The notes under the pieces were generated by a model that had not been told where the DNA came from, did not search any database, and worked only from the letters and a program-made list of their open reading frames with translations. From assembly GCF_022965805.1 (NCBI RefSeq), contig NC_133104.1:27214069-27278068 (forward strand): a stretch of 64,000 bases of DNA. Reading direction: 5' to 3'. A program made the position numbers and the translations under genes. Positions 1 through 10,808 of this stretch are shown here, piece by piece; within the stretch, counting starts at the first letter, position 1; the number at the start of each line of letters is the position of its first letter. The stretch is from Primulina eburnea (taxonomy: Eukaryota; Streptophyta; Magnoliopsida; Lamiales; Gesneriaceae).

Positions 1-230
1 CTCAAATCTTTAAAGATCTTTAAATTCCTGCATTTAAATTCTTGTATTTAAATTCCTGTCTTTAAATTCCGCATATATATATATTATTATACATATTATA
101 TGGCTGGTTAAACCGTCTACTTTATTTATTGTTATTGCATTTTCTTTTTATTAATTGCTTTTTATTATTATTGTTTATGAATATTTCTATTGGTGTTCAA
201 TTATCCCCCTAAGTAGCACTGGGTAGTCTT

Positions 231-243
231 TGGTATCAGAGCC
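231..243 (+). promoter_or_regulatory. Primer-binding site, initiator tRNA-Met type (EPRV leader)
   Basis: TGGTATCAGAGCC is complementary to the 3' end of plant initiator tRNA-Met. It is followed by a run of G. Plant pararetroviruses use this site to prime minus-strand synthesis. No LTR end abuts it here, which fits a pararetroviral leader rather than an LTR element. Confidence 0.7.
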
Positions 244-410
244 CGGGGGGGTAGAGTTATAAGAATTGTTTTTACGATATTTTAATTTGAGTTTTAGAAT
301 TTAGTTTCTCTTGAGTGTTTTTATTGAAGTTCTTATTTTGATTCCAAGGTGTGTTTTATTTATGTGTTAAATACTTGTATATATATATATCATATATTAT
401 ATGGCCGGTT

Positions 411-1422
411 AAACCGCCAACACCAATCTCTAATCTTAGAATAAATACCTTAAATCATGATTCAGATATTAGTGAAGCTTTAGAAAAATTCCAAAATCCT
501 ACAAATAAAATCAATAAAATAGATTGGAATCAATCTTCACAAAAGTTACAAATTATTCCTGCTCCAGATTTAGGAATAATAAAACCCATAACACAATCTC
601 GTTTTAATGCTTCTTCCGTTTATGATTGGAACATAGATGGAATGACTGAATATAATATTCTTAGTATTTTACAACAAATGACTATGGCAGCAAATGCCTA
701 TAAAACTCAAACAAATACACAAGATAGAACCATAGCCGAACTCCTTATAGCTGGTTTTTCTGGCCAAATTAAGGGTTGGTGGGACTATTATCTTACAAAT
801 CAACAACAAGAAGATATTTTAAATTCTATAAAAACTGATGAAGACGGGATACCAATTTTAGATCAAGATGAAAATCCCCAACAAGATGCTGTAGCTACTT
901 TAATCCTAACAATCTCTTTACACTTTATAGGTGATCCTTCACATTTAAAAGATAAAAATGCTGAATTATTATCAAATCTTAAATGTAAAAAATTAAGTGA
1001 TTTTCAATGGTATAAAAATACTTTTCTAACCAGAGTCATGCTTAGGGAAGACTCTAATCAACCATTTTGGAAAGAAAAATTCCTAGCAGGATTACCAACT
1101 CTTTTAGGAGAAAAGGTTAGAAATAAAATTAGAGAATCATGTGGAAAACAAATAATTCCTTATAATGAATTTACTTATGGTCAATTAATTAGTTTAACTC
1201 AACAAGAAGGTTTAAAAATATGTCAAGATCTAAAATTACAAAAATATTTAAAATGGGAAATGAAAAGAACGAAACAAGAATTAGGAACTTTCTGTCAACA
1301 ATTCGATATAAATCCTAATAAACCTTCTCCTTCTAAATGCCTAGAAAACTGTAGTGAATCTAATGAAAGGCCATATATAAAAATTTTTAAATACAATAAG
1401 AAAAATTTTAAATCAAAAGAAG

Positions 1423-1425
<3 letters not shown>
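411..1425 (+). pseudogene. EPRV capsid (gag-like) gene, internal fragment
   Basis: The reading frame is nearly identical to the capsid ORF at 18562-20709 from its residue 213 or so onward, including the block with the GWWDYYL core (about 770-790). It lacks the N-terminal part, which is replaced by leader sequence at about 411. It also lacks the C-terminal CCHC zinc knuckle, because the frame runs into (TA)n at 1426. At 459 this copy has a Ser codon where the larger copy has TAA. The ATG at 351 lies in leader sequence and is not a genuine start. Truncated at both ends, so not functional. Confidence 0.75.

Positions 1426-1461
<36 letters not shown>
1426..1461. repeat. (TA)n microsatellite at a rearrangement junction
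   Basis: A pure TA run replaces the expected capsid sequence, which in the 18.5-24.6 kb copy continues without TA repeats. Sequence to the right (1462-1660) is not capsid. The tract marks the breakpoint. Confidence 0.85.
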
Positions 1462-1465
<4 letters not shown>

Positions 1466-1499
1466 TAGTACAAATTTTACAATTAAAAATACAAAATTT

Positions 1500-1636
1500 A
1501 CAAAAAAAATCATGTGTCTAAAATTATGCATTCCTTCTTCATCGAGTAAATCTTCAAGGATAATATCTTCTTCTGAGGAGTAGAAGATTTCTTCTATCTT
1601 TTGATCTTCTAATTCTTCCAAGAATCTGTTGTACAT
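1500..1636 (-). pseudogene. Short acidic reading frame of unknown origin, possible inverted EPRV piece
   Basis: On the minus strand an ATG at 1636 opens about 45 codons very rich in Glu and Asp (for example EELEDQKIEEIF) before merging into AT-rich sequence and the TA microsatellite. It has no match elsewhere in the window. Its base composition resembles the EPRV genes. It could be the start of a viral gene missing from the larger copy, joined in inverted orientation. No function is assigned. Confidence 0.3.
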
Positions 1637-1671
1637 TCTAGTATAAAAATAAAAAGTTTTGTGTTAAATAC

Positions 1672-1731
1672 TTGTATACAGATGCTCCCAAAACTTTTTA
1701 TTTGTATACAGATGCTCCCAAAACTTTATAT
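1672..1731. repeat. Tandem duplication, 30 bp x 2
   Basis: The unit TTGTATACAGATGCTCCCAA plus ten bases occurs at 1672-1701 and 1702-1731. The array ends directly at the truncation point of the family-A LTR (1733). Confidence 0.8.
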
Positions 1732-1732
1732 G

Positions 1733-2664
1733 TTCAGTCAAAACAAACCAAGGCATGTTTATATCTTCTTTCACTCTTCAATCAAGCCATATAGATATTT
1801 TTAAATATCGCAAGTACATGATTTTAATACAAGATATTTCAGTATACGATTTAATTATATTACGTGCATTAAACAGAAAATGATTATTTTTTAGATTTAT
1901 GCGATATGGCTTGTGGTTCATTCACTATGTGGGAGCATTATTTATACGGTCGCCAGTGACCGCTCAGTTCAGGTTGGTACCATCAGGTCACCAGTGACCG
2001 CTCAGTTCAGGTTGGTACCATCGGGTCTTCAGTGACCGTCAGCTCAGTTCCAGGCTCCCCGGTAGTCAGTTACCGATCAGTTCAGCTTAGTGCAGTGGCT
2101 ACAGGCGTAAAACATAATCTCAACAGAAAATTTTATCAGTTATTTCAGTACAGGCTCCAAGGAGCAAATATTTTTACTGTGATTATCAGTTCAGTTATGC
2201 ACGTATTATAATTGCTCAGATCAGTTTATTTTCAGCATGATTACAGATTATTTTCAGTATGCCTCATGACATGATATTTTACCCCATGCATATTTTTATT
2301 CAGATTTTACTCGTTACCTGCGATATATGCATGCTGAGTCTTTAGGCTCACTAGACTTGATTGTTGTAGGTACTGATGAGGTCAGGGCCGAGGTCGGGGA
2401 CCAGTGAGCCAGCTTGGGTCGGCAGTAGTGGCACCCGAGAACCTCAGTGCAGCAGTTGCTATTTTATTTCTCAAACAATATTTTTATCAGTCGTTGGATA
2501 TTTTTAAATTGTGATTTTTGGCAACTTTATTTTTTTCCTCTGCGATATTTTAAACTTTGACTTTGTTTATCAGTTTAATTATGAACGAGGCAATTTCAGT
2601 TATTTTTAAAAGAAAATTTTTAATTTTCCGCAAATTTTCAAGCAAGTATTTTCGGGCCTTCACA
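1733..2664 (+). repeat. Family A LTR, 5'-truncated (last 932 bp)
   Basis: It matches the last 932 bp of the full LTR (9641-10572) at the same length, ends TTCACA and is followed directly by the PBS. Its first 2.0 kb, including the promoter, is missing, so A1 has no LTR promoter of its own upstream. Confidence 0.9.
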
Positions 2665-2666
2665 GT

Positions 2667-2679
2667 TGGTATCAGAGCC
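2667..2679 (+). promoter_or_regulatory. Primer-binding site of A1
   Basis: TGGTATCAGAGCC lies two bases after the LTR end and is complementary to initiator tRNA-Met. Confidence 0.9.
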
Positions 2680-2900
2680 TATGTTCTTGTAAAGGGTTAC
2701 ACTACTACTGACCGCGAGAAGCTCACAAAGTCACGTCTTCGGTCTGTAAGTTTTACAGTTCAGCATTTTGTTCAGCAGTTTATTTAAAGCATGAATTTAT
2801 TTTGTCAGCATGCTTCCAGATTTTCAGTATTTCAGTATTTATTTAAAATAAATTATGGAATTATGCATGTTGGTTACGTACGGGTTATTTTTGGAACAGT

Positions 2901-3999
2901 ATGCCTCCTAGACGTCAGGTAGGACGCCCGCGAGGGGGCCGTGGGTACCGTCATGTGAACTAGTTTGCTCAGAGACAGGAGAGGCAGGCACCTCCTCCTC
3001 CTCCACCTCCTCCTCCTCCACCTCCTCCACCGCCCCCACCGGACATGAATGCCCAGATGCTAGCTGGGATGACACAGTTCTTCGCACAGTTTGCGGGGAA
3101 CAATACTGTGGTGACTAGGCCGAAGGGGCCCGAGGCTGTTTACGAGCGATTTATGAATATGCGTCCAAAGGAGTTTTCTGGGACTTCTGACCCCATGGTT
3201 GCCGAGGGATGGATCAAATCTCTCGAGGTCATTTTCGAGTTTATGGAGCTAGGAGACGCAGACCGAGTCCGGTGTGCCACTTATCTGTTCAGTGGTGATG
3301 CCCGCTTATGGTGGGAAGGAGCTTCGGTAGCCTTGACTTTGGCTACACTTTCTTGGACCCGCTTTACGGAGGTTTTCTACTCCAAGTATTTTGCTGAGGA
3401 GGTTCGCACCAGGCTGACCACCGAGTTTATGAGTCTGAGGCAAGGAGATATGACGGTTACGGAGTTTATCCGTAAGTTCGAGAGGGGCTATCACTTTGTG
3501 CCCCTAATAGCGAATGATGCCAGAGCTAAGTTGATGCACTTTCTGGTGGGTTTACGGCCGATCTTGCGCCGTGATGTTAGGGTGTCTGACCCTACTACGT
3601 ATGAGATTGCGGTCTCCAAAGCTCTTGCCGCTGAGCAGGACCAGCAGGATATTGAGAGGGACCGACAGGGCAAGCGCCCAGCCCAAGTACCGCACCGCCC
3701 TCCTCCTCAACAACATCAGCATCAGCATAAGAGGCCATTCCATGGACCGCCTAGAATCAGAGGCCAGCAGCCGCATCAGCAGCAGGGGTGCCCGGCCCCG
3801 AGGAATTTTGAGCACCCACTCTGTCCCAGGTGCTCACGCCGCCATCCTAGAGCGTGTATGGCTGGCTCAAGAAAGTGTTTCAAGTGTGGTAGTCCAGACC
3901 ACGTACTGCTGCAGTGCCCTCAGCGGAATCTGCCTACCCAAGGCAGAGTTTATGCTCTCCATGCTGCTGAAACAAACCCGGAGACTATGTTGATGACAG
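2901..3999 (+). pseudogene. A1 gag (exon 1 of gag-pol)
   Basis: It encodes the nucleocapsid polyprotein that packages element RNA. The start ATG at 2901 gives MPPRRQVGR, as in A2 and A3. Codon 21 is TAG (2961-2963) where A2 has GAG, so only an internal ATG at 3045 gives a long frame. Then come a polyproline run (about 2990-3042), a Retrotrans_gag core (RLWWEGAS near 3305, then F..F..F spacing), a basic Gln/His/Pro-rich linker, and two zinc knuckles: a CPRC...H...C half-motif and a standard CX2CX4HX4C (CFKCGSPDHVLLQC, about 3885-3926). It ends at a GT...AG segment. If that segment is retained, the frame stops at 4014-4016, seven codons past the boundary (the seventh is the stop). Confidence 0.9.
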
Positions 4000-4201
4000 G
4001 TACCTTTAAGCTTTAAGTTTATATTTACATTTCAGTGTTTTGGGAACCGGAATTAAGATTCTGAACTTAGAAACTGTTATAGGATTGCATGCTCTACTCA
4101 GTATTATTTTGGGAATTTAAGTTAGAAAAACTTTGGCTTCTGCATGTCTATAGGATAGTTCTTGAGATTTTTGGTTTCAGCTGGATGTTCCAAACTTTCA
4201 G
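4000..4201 (+). other. Candidate spliceosomal intron between gag and protease (A1)
   Basis: The 202 bp start GTACC and end TTTCAG and are AT-rich. They are missing exactly in A3, where the flanking exon sequences meet (GATGACAG|GGAGAATTTT). Removal leaves ACA G|GG AGA, keeps the frame (phase 1) and restores the A3-like junction MTGRIFIAG into the protease. Retention ends gag in frame at 4014-4016. The donor CAG|GTACCT is a fair but not perfect plant site; the acceptor CCAAACTTTCAG|G is good. The alternative is a plain 202-bp insertion that happens to have GT and AG ends. No transcript evidence is available here. Confidence 0.55.
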
Positions 4202-7200
4202 GGAGAATTTTTATAGCGGGGTCAGCTACGAAAGCCCTGATAGATTCAGGGGCTACTCATTCCTTCATTTCAGAGACCTTCGCTAATTTTCTCAAGGTCA
4301 AGACCATTGGGCTAGACATAGCCTATTCAGTAGTGTTGCCTTCAGGCGAGGAGATGGCAGCCACCAATGTTATCCGAGATATAGACCTTGAGCTGCACGG
4401 TAAGCTTGTATATGCGGATCTGATTGTGCTACCGATGCCGGAATTTGACATCATCCTAGGGATGGACTGGCTACTGAAGAACAGAGTATTGATAGACTTT
4501 CAGCGGAGATCTGATCTCGTCCGACCGCCTGGAATGGAGCAGTTCTTATTTGAGCCGGACAGGTACTTTTCGTTACCGCGCATTATTCCATATATTCAGG
4601 CTAGGAAGCTCATGCATAGAGGGTGTCGGGCATTTCTAGCGACCTTTTTATCGGTCCCCGAAGAACCCAGCCAGTCAGCCTCTGATGTTCCGATTGTCAG
4701 GGATTTCTTAGACGTTTTTCCCGAAGACGTCTCTGGTATGCCACCCGAGAGAGAGGTGGAGTTTTCCATCGAGCTTATGCCAGGTACGGCTCCGATCTCC
4801 AAAGCACCGTACCGATTAGCACCGACAGAGATGGCAGAGCTGAAGAAGCAGATTCAGGAACTTCTCGACAAGGAGTTCATTCGCCCGAGCTTTTCACCAT
4901 GGGGCGCGCCAGTCTTGTTTGTTAAGAAGAAGGATGGCTCGATGAGGCTTTGCATTGACTATCGGGAGTTGAACAGGGTTACAGTAAAGAACAAATACCC
5001 ATTGCCGAGGATTGAGGATCTGCTTGACCAGTTGCAGGGAGCTTCGATTTTCTCCAAGATAGATCTGCGTTCTGGTTATCATCAGTTGAGGGTGAGAGAT
5101 GCTGATGTTTCTAAGACTGCTTTCAGGACTCGTTATGGCCACTACGAGTTCCTTGTGATGCCGTTTGGTCTGACGAATGCGCCAGCGATCTTCATGGATC
5201 TCATGAATCGCGTATTTCAGCCGTACCTCGACCAGTTTGTGATAGTGTTCATAGATGACATACTCGTCTACTCCAAGAGTCGGGAGGAGCACAGCAGGCA
5301 TCTGACCACAGTGTTGCAGACATTGCAGAAGCACAAATTATTCGCAAAGTTCAGTAAGTGCGAATTCTGGTTAGAGAAGGTGGCGTTCCTAGGCCACATT
5401 GTTTCCAGTAGTGGTATTGAGGTAGACCCCGCAAAAGTTGCAGCAGTCAGAGATTGGGTTGTGCCTCAGAATGCATCCGAGATCCGCAGTTTTCTTGGGC
5501 TGGCAGGATATTACAGGAAGTTCATCCAGGGATTCTCATCCATTGCCGTTCCACTCACAGCACTGACCAAGAAGAATGTGAAATTTGTGTGGAGCAAGGA
5601 GTGTCAGAAGAGCTTCGATACTTTGAAGCAAGCTCTTATCTCAGCACCCGTTTTGGCTGTACCGTCAGGATCTGGTGAGTTTGTCCTTTATACCGATGCT
5701 TCGAAGCTTGGTTTAGGTGCAGTTCTGATGCAGCATGGGAGAGTGATAGTGTATGCTTCTCGACAGCTAAAGATCCATGAGAAGAACTACCCTACCCATG
5801 ATCTGGAGTTAGCAGCAGTAGTTTTTGCTTTGAAGATTTGGAGGCATTATCTGTATGGAGAGAAGTGCCAGATCTTTACCGATCACAAGAGCCTCAAGTA
5901 TTTCTTTACGCAGAAAGAGCTGAACATGCGTTAGAGGCGTTGGCTGGAGCTTGTGAAAGATTATGACTGTGACATTAGCTACCACCCGGGTAAAGCTAAT
6001 GTAGTTGCGGATGCATTGAGCAGAAAAGTCGCAGTGATGGCTCACTTGACGATTCAGAGACCTCTTCAGACTGAGATGCAGAGGTTTGGTCTAGAGACTT
6101 ATCCTCGAGGTAGAGTTCCCCGTCTATCTACCTTGACTATTCAGTCCTCCCTTCTAGACCGTATTCGCAGTGGTCAGGCAGGAGATGAGTAGTTGACTCA
6201 GTGGAAGCAGAGAGATGAGGCCAAGGGTAGTGTCTTGTATTCAGTCAGCGACGGTATAGTGCGATACCGAGACAGGATGTGGGTTCCTAGCAGTGATTCT
6301 ATCCGAGCAGACATCTTATCGGAGGCCCATACGTCCCCATACTCCATTCACCCTGGGAGTACAAAGATGTACAAAGATCTGCAGCTATTGTATTGGTGGC
6401 CAGGGATGAAGAAGGACATCAGGCGTTTTGTATCCGAGTGTCTAACCTGTCAGTTAGTGAAGGCCGAGCATCAGAGACCAGCAGGTTTGCTCAAGCCTCT
6501 TCCTATTCCTGAGTGGAAGTGGAAGAACATTACCATGGACTTTGTGACCGGATTGCCGAGGTCAACCAGAGGGTCGAATGCCATTTGGGTGATTGTCGAT
6601 CGTCTTACCAAATCAGCGCACTTCTTGCCTATTAAGACGACTTTCACCATGGTTCAGTATGCAGAGTTGTATAACCGGGAGATAGTCCGACTTCATGGTA
6701 TTCCAGTTTCGATCGTATCCGACAGAGATCCTAGATTCACTTCCTCATTTTGGAAGAGTTTGCATTCGACTTTGGGTACGAAGTTGCTGTTTAGCACAGC
6801 CTTTCATCCGCAGACAGATGGACAGTCGGAGCGAGTTATTCAGATTTTGGAGGATCTTCTCCGCGCTTGCGTCATTGATTTCTCAGGGAGTTGGGAGTCT
6901 AACCTGCCACTGGTTGAGTTCACCTACAACAACAGCTTCCAGTCTTCCATTGGTATGGCTCCGTATGAAGCACTGTATGGCCGCAAGTGCAGATCTCCTA
7001 TTCATTGGGATGAAGTAGGAGAGAGAGCAGAGTTGGGTCCAGAGATTGTTCAGCAGGCAGCAGAGGTAGTAGCTAAGATCCGTGATAGGATGAGGACTGC
7101 TCAGAGCCGACAGAAGAGTTATGCCGATCAGCGGAGGAGAGACTTACAGTTTGCAGTGGGCGATCATGTCTTCGTGAAAGTGGCACCTATGAAGGGTGTC

Positions 7201-7575
7201 ATGAGATTTGGGAAGAAAGGGAAGCTCAGTCCGAGATTCATTGGACCGTTTGAGATCCTTGACAGAGTAGGGACGCTAGCGTATCGTGTGGCTCTTCCGC
7301 CGAATCTGGCCGGAGTACACAATGTCTTTCACGTCTCCATGCTGAGAAAGTACATGGCGAACCCTTCGCATGTGCTGAATTTTGAGCTGTTGCAGCTTAC
7401 TCCGAACTTATCTTATGAGGAGAGACACGTGCAGATCCTAGACAGACAGGAGAAGAAGCTTCGGAACAAGCTGGTTAAGCGAGTCAAAGTCAAATGGCTC
7501 AACCATTCAGAGGAGGAAGCTACGTGGGAGTCTGAGCCGGAGATGAGAGAGCGTTACCCCGAGTTATTCGGTTAG
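4202..7575 (+). pseudogene. A1 pol: protease, RT, RNase H, integrase, chromodomain
   Basis: This encodes the replication enzymes of a chromovirus. Protease active site [13 protein letters not shown] is near 4235; RT has [10 protein letters not shown] and catalytic FIDD (5248-5259); RNase H has [10 protein letters not shown] (about 5688) and the [10 protein letters not shown] block; integrase has an H-H-C-C zinc finger (C-x2-C as CLTCQ near 6440), then D (MDFVTGLP), D (SDRDPRFTSSFW) and E (GQSERVIQ); a chromodomain-like tail (VKVKWLNHSEEEATWE) ends at TAG 7573-7575. It is broken by TAG at 5932-5934 and 6190-6192, both CAG in A3. Apart from those two stops and the gag stop it reads through. The ATG at 4162 lies inside the candidate intron and is not a true start. 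Confidence 0.9.
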
Positions 7576-7603
7576 TTCTAATTTCGAGGACGAAATTTCT
7601 TTT

Positions 7604-7617
7604 AAGGGGGGAAGGAT
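7604..7617 (+). promoter_or_regulatory. Polypurine tract of A1
   Basis: The purine run AAGGGGGGAAGGA directly precedes the LTR start TGTAGAACCC. It primes plus-strand synthesis. The upstream TTCGAGGACGAA block is shared with A2, A3 (one change) and element X. Confidence 0.85.
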
Positions 7618-8189
7618 TGTAGAACCCGTAAATCAGTCTACGTATAAGCCATGCATAATTCTAGATTTTTTAAATTTAATTGACTTCATTGCATGATTAT
7701 TTTAAATGCATTTCTTTGAGGTTAATTATTTTATTATTTCAGTGTAGTAGTTTGATTTTATCATTTCAGTCCAGTAGTTCGATTTTCAGCTTTTCAGTAA
7801 ATAAGTGAGGCCGGACTGGAGATGGAGTATTGAGATAAATTAATAAAGAATTATTTAAGAAGTGGTAATATAGCATGTTTATTTCATTACATTTTTAAAA
7901 GTTCGAGCATTAAGATTTTTAAGTTGCATTTCACGTTCGAACGAGGATCAGAGACCGGGGAATTTTCAGAAAATTATTTTAATTACTCGATTAATTTTTT
8001 ATAAATTAATTTAGAGCATTTTAAGTGTATTTTTCTAAAATAGGATTTTTTTTGGGTATTTTTACCTGCGAGACTTTATTTTTAACGGTACGTAAATTTT
8101 AGCGAATCGGGAGACTTTTTTTAAAGGTTCGGCTAATATTTTCAAAATCTTTTCAACTCGAAATATTTTTCGAGAGCGCGCTTGGACTT

Positions 8190-8314
8190 AATGGGCCTAG
8201 GTTTAAGCTTGTTGGGCTTAAAATCCTTTTAAAACTTTTAATTATCAACATTAGGCCCATTAGTTAGTTGTTAGCTATTTAAATATTGCCTAAACAACTA
8301 ATTACCCTAAACCT
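8190..8314 (+). promoter_or_regulatory. LTR promoter block: site II (GGCCCA) elements, TATA-like box, telo-box-like motif
   Basis: ATGGGCCT (about 8191), TTGGGCTT (about 8212) and AGGCCCAT (about 8253) precede TATTTAAATA (about 8277-8286). An ACCCTAAACC motif follows at 8304-8313. Site II plus telo-box arrangements are known from promoters of plant growth and ribosomal-protein genes, where TCP factors bind. The same block recurs in the other family A LTRs and, changed, in the LTR of H. Transcription start is inferred, not seen. Confidence 0.5.
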
Positions 8315-9855
8315 AATTGTGCATCAGCCGACACCCACCTCCCTCAAACATCCTCTCTCGGTTTCTGAACCCAGCAGCCAAAAGCTTTGGTTGTTGGTTT
8401 GTTTTTGCAAAGTAAACTTCACCCGGGCCTCCTTTTTTTGCATCGTTTGGTTCTCCCATCATCAGGCACGCTTGTATCTCTTATTTTCTGCATCATCCAT
8501 GTTATAGCACTGATGTATATGTGTTTAAGCATGTAAAACTCTCGGTCCATGCATGTGTAGGGAAGATCAGTGAATTTTCATGGGTTCCTTGTATTCTTAC
8601 ATTTGCTACTCACGTTTTTCTGTTTGTTGCAAGGGGCTGCCGTATTAGATTGGTAAGGGGCTGTCTAGATCGTGACTGATAAGATGTAAATGCTGGTGCG
8701 TAGATCGGTCGAGTGTAGATGTGTTGGAGTGGAAACTCGATCGGACCTTGTAGAGAAGCAAGGGTCTCGGTAGGAGGTTTGGGCTGTTTCTTGGCTGCTA
8801 ACTGTTAGATGCGTGGCGAGGCTGAGAACTTGGTGCTGTTAGGTGTTCCTCTGTGTCTGGTCTAGGCCTACGGTAAGTGGGTTCATGGCTGGAACGAGAG
8901 GGATAGCTTGAGTCGTGAGTTTGAGGAGAATAGGCGCATGAGGTGGATGATAGTGGCGCTGCGATTTTTCCAGCTTGCATGGGAGCGGTGGGATGAGTCG
9001 GTAGAGTGCCTTAAGCGCTGATCTAAGTCCCTGGTGTGAACTCGTGATTGGTGCATTGAGTTGAGAGTAGTGGCATGGGATAAGGGATAAAATAATGCAT
9101 GAAGTGGAGTAAATAGAAAGGGCCGATGGTTGGTTTGGGTCATTAATTATTTAGCCGAGAATTTTGGGTCAAATCTGGGAGCGTTATGAGCTTCATAGTG
9201 TTTTTAAAAGATGGCAAAAATTTGAGAGGATTTTGGTTTAGTTTCGGTTTGATTCGGGTTAAAATCGGGACCTCGGTCCAAGTTTTTAAAATGAATCGAT
9301 TAAATTTTGTTTTAGGCTCGAAATTACGTCTAGGAAATATTTTAATTATGTTTTGGGACATTTTAAGGGTTTTGGTAAGCTTCGGATCAATTTTAGAGGT
9401 CCAAAGGTAAAACGGTAATTTTGGGTTATAGGGGCAAAATGGTCATTTTGCAACCGGGATGAGATTTTAGTCATAGCAGCGCCCCGAGCACAAATCATAA
9501 TATTTTTAAATGTTCATGCTTCACGTTTACGATTTTTTTCGCTATTATAATAATTATGGCGCATGTTTAATTTAAAGGAATTAAGTGAAGTAGTGAAGAG
9601 CACTCCGTCTCCGCCGCGCCGCGTCAGTATTTTGTTTGTTTTCAGTCAAAACAAACCAAGGCATGTTTATATCTTCTTTCACTCTTCAATCAAGCCATAT
9701 AGATATTTTTAAATATCGCAAGTACATGATTTTAATACAAGATATTTCAGTATGCGATTTAATTATATTACGTGCATTAAACAGAAAATGATTATTTTTG
9801 AGATTTATGCGATATGGCTTGTGGCTCATTCACTATGTGGGAGCATTATTTATAC

Positions 9856-9945
9856 GGTCGCCAGTGACCGCTCAGTTCAGGTTGGTACCATCAGGTCACC
9901 AGTGACCGCTCAGTTCAGGTTGGTACCATCGGGTCTTCAGTGACC
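9856..9945. repeat. 38-bp tandem repeat carrying GGTCACCAGTGACC palindromes
   Basis: The 14-bp palindrome-like core GGTC(G/A)CCAGTGACC starts at 9856, 9894 and (as GGTCTTCAGTGACC) 9932, spaced exactly 38 bp. The intervening text CTCAGTTCAGGTTGGTACC is repeated. Copies occur in every family A LTR, at about 1955, 17760, 40684 and 48368. Confidence 0.85.
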
Positions 9946-10574
9946 GCCAGCTCAGTTCCAGGCTCCCCGGTAGTCAGTTACCGATCAGTTCAGCTTAGTG
10001 CAGTGGCCGCAGGCGTAAAACATAATCTCAACAGAAAATTTTATCAGTTATTTCTGTACAGGCTCCAAGGAGCAAATATTTTTACTGTGATTATCAGTTC
10101 AGTTATGCACGTATTATAATTGCTCAGATCAGTTTATTTTCAGCATGATTACAGATTATTTTCAGTATGCCTCATGACATGATATTTTACCCCATGCATA
10201 TTTTTATTCAGATTTTACTCGTTACCTGCGATATATGCATGCTGAGTCTTTAGGCTCACTAGACTTGATTATTGTAGGTACTGATGAGGTCAGGGCCGAG
10301 GTCGGGGACCAGTGAGCCAGCTTGGGTCGGCAGTAGTGGCACCCGAGGACCTCAGTGCAGCAGTTGCTATTTTATTTCTCAAACAATATTTTTATCAGTC
10401 GTTGGATATTTTTAAATTGTGATTTTTGGCAACTTTATTTTCTTCCGCTGCGATATTTTAAACTTTGACTTTGTTTATCAGTTTAATTATGAACGAGGCA
10501 ATTTCAGTTATTTTTAAAAGAAAATTTTTAATTTTCCGCAAATTTTCAAGCAAGTATTTTCGGGCCTTCACAGT

Positions 10575-10587
10575 TGGTATCAGAGCC
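10575..10587 (+). promoter_or_regulatory. Primer-binding site of A2
   Basis: TGGTATCAGAGCC follows the LTR end by two bases and is identical to A1. Confidence 0.9.
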
Positions 10588-10808
10588 TATGTTTTTGTAA
10601 AGGGTTACACTACTACTGACCGCGAGAAGCTCACGAAGTCACGTCTTCGGTATGTAAGTTTTACAGTTCTGCATTTTGTTCAGCAGTTTATTTAAAGCAT
10701 GAATTTATTTTGTCAGCATGCTTCCAGATTTTCAGTATTTCAGTATTTATTTAAAATAAATTATGGAATTATGCATGTTGGTTACGTACGGGTTATTTTT
10801 GGAACAGT

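Larger units (their letters stand above)
1..1732 (+). mobile_element. Rearranged endogenous pararetrovirus (EPRV) fragment
   Basis: The fragment has a leader with a Met-tRNA primer-binding site (1-350), a second leader piece (about 324-410) and an internal part of the capsid gene (about 411-1425). It then ends in a TA microsatellite and about 270 bp of unplaced sequence. Two leader copies are visible because the motif TATATGG(C/T)(C/T)GGTTAAACCG occurs near 95-115 and again near 395-415. The second leader piece matches 24530-24630, and the capsid part matches about 19196-20213, so the join near 411 removes the start of the capsid gene. Caulimovirid assignment rests on the capsid, RT and leader features of the larger copy at 18473-24650. 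The genus is not determined. The left end runs out of the window. Confidence 0.75.
7618..10572 (+). repeat. Family A LTR, full length, shared between A1 and A2 (2955 bp)
   Basis: It starts TGTAGAACCC after the polypurine tract and ends TTCACA before the A2 PBS. It serves as 3' LTR of A1 and 5' LTR of A2. It holds a promoter-like block (8190-8314), a transcribed-looking region without conserved coding potential, and a 38-bp tandem repeat (9856-9945). Confidence 0.95.

Noticed and set aside
231..243. TGGTATCAGAGCC sites as possible tRNA gene ends
   Set aside because: Only the 3'-complement of initiator tRNA-Met is present, next to LTRs or in a viral leader; no cloverleaf can be formed around any of the sites.
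4894..5334. 146-codon minus-strand frame opposite RT (also 12797 and 43419)
   Set aside because: It is a shadow of the RT gene on the complementary strand; its conservation follows from pol.
5932..5934. TAG in A1/A2 as programmed stop read-through
   Set aside because: Two such TAGs lie in mid RNase H and before the integrase, and A3 has CAG at both. Mutation explains them better than regulated read-through.
8798..8980. Minus-strand 60-codon frame conserved in all family A LTRs (16701, 39625, 47309)
   Set aside because: It is conserved because the LTRs are copies of each other. No domain is evident, and changes between copies do not favour silent positions by eye.
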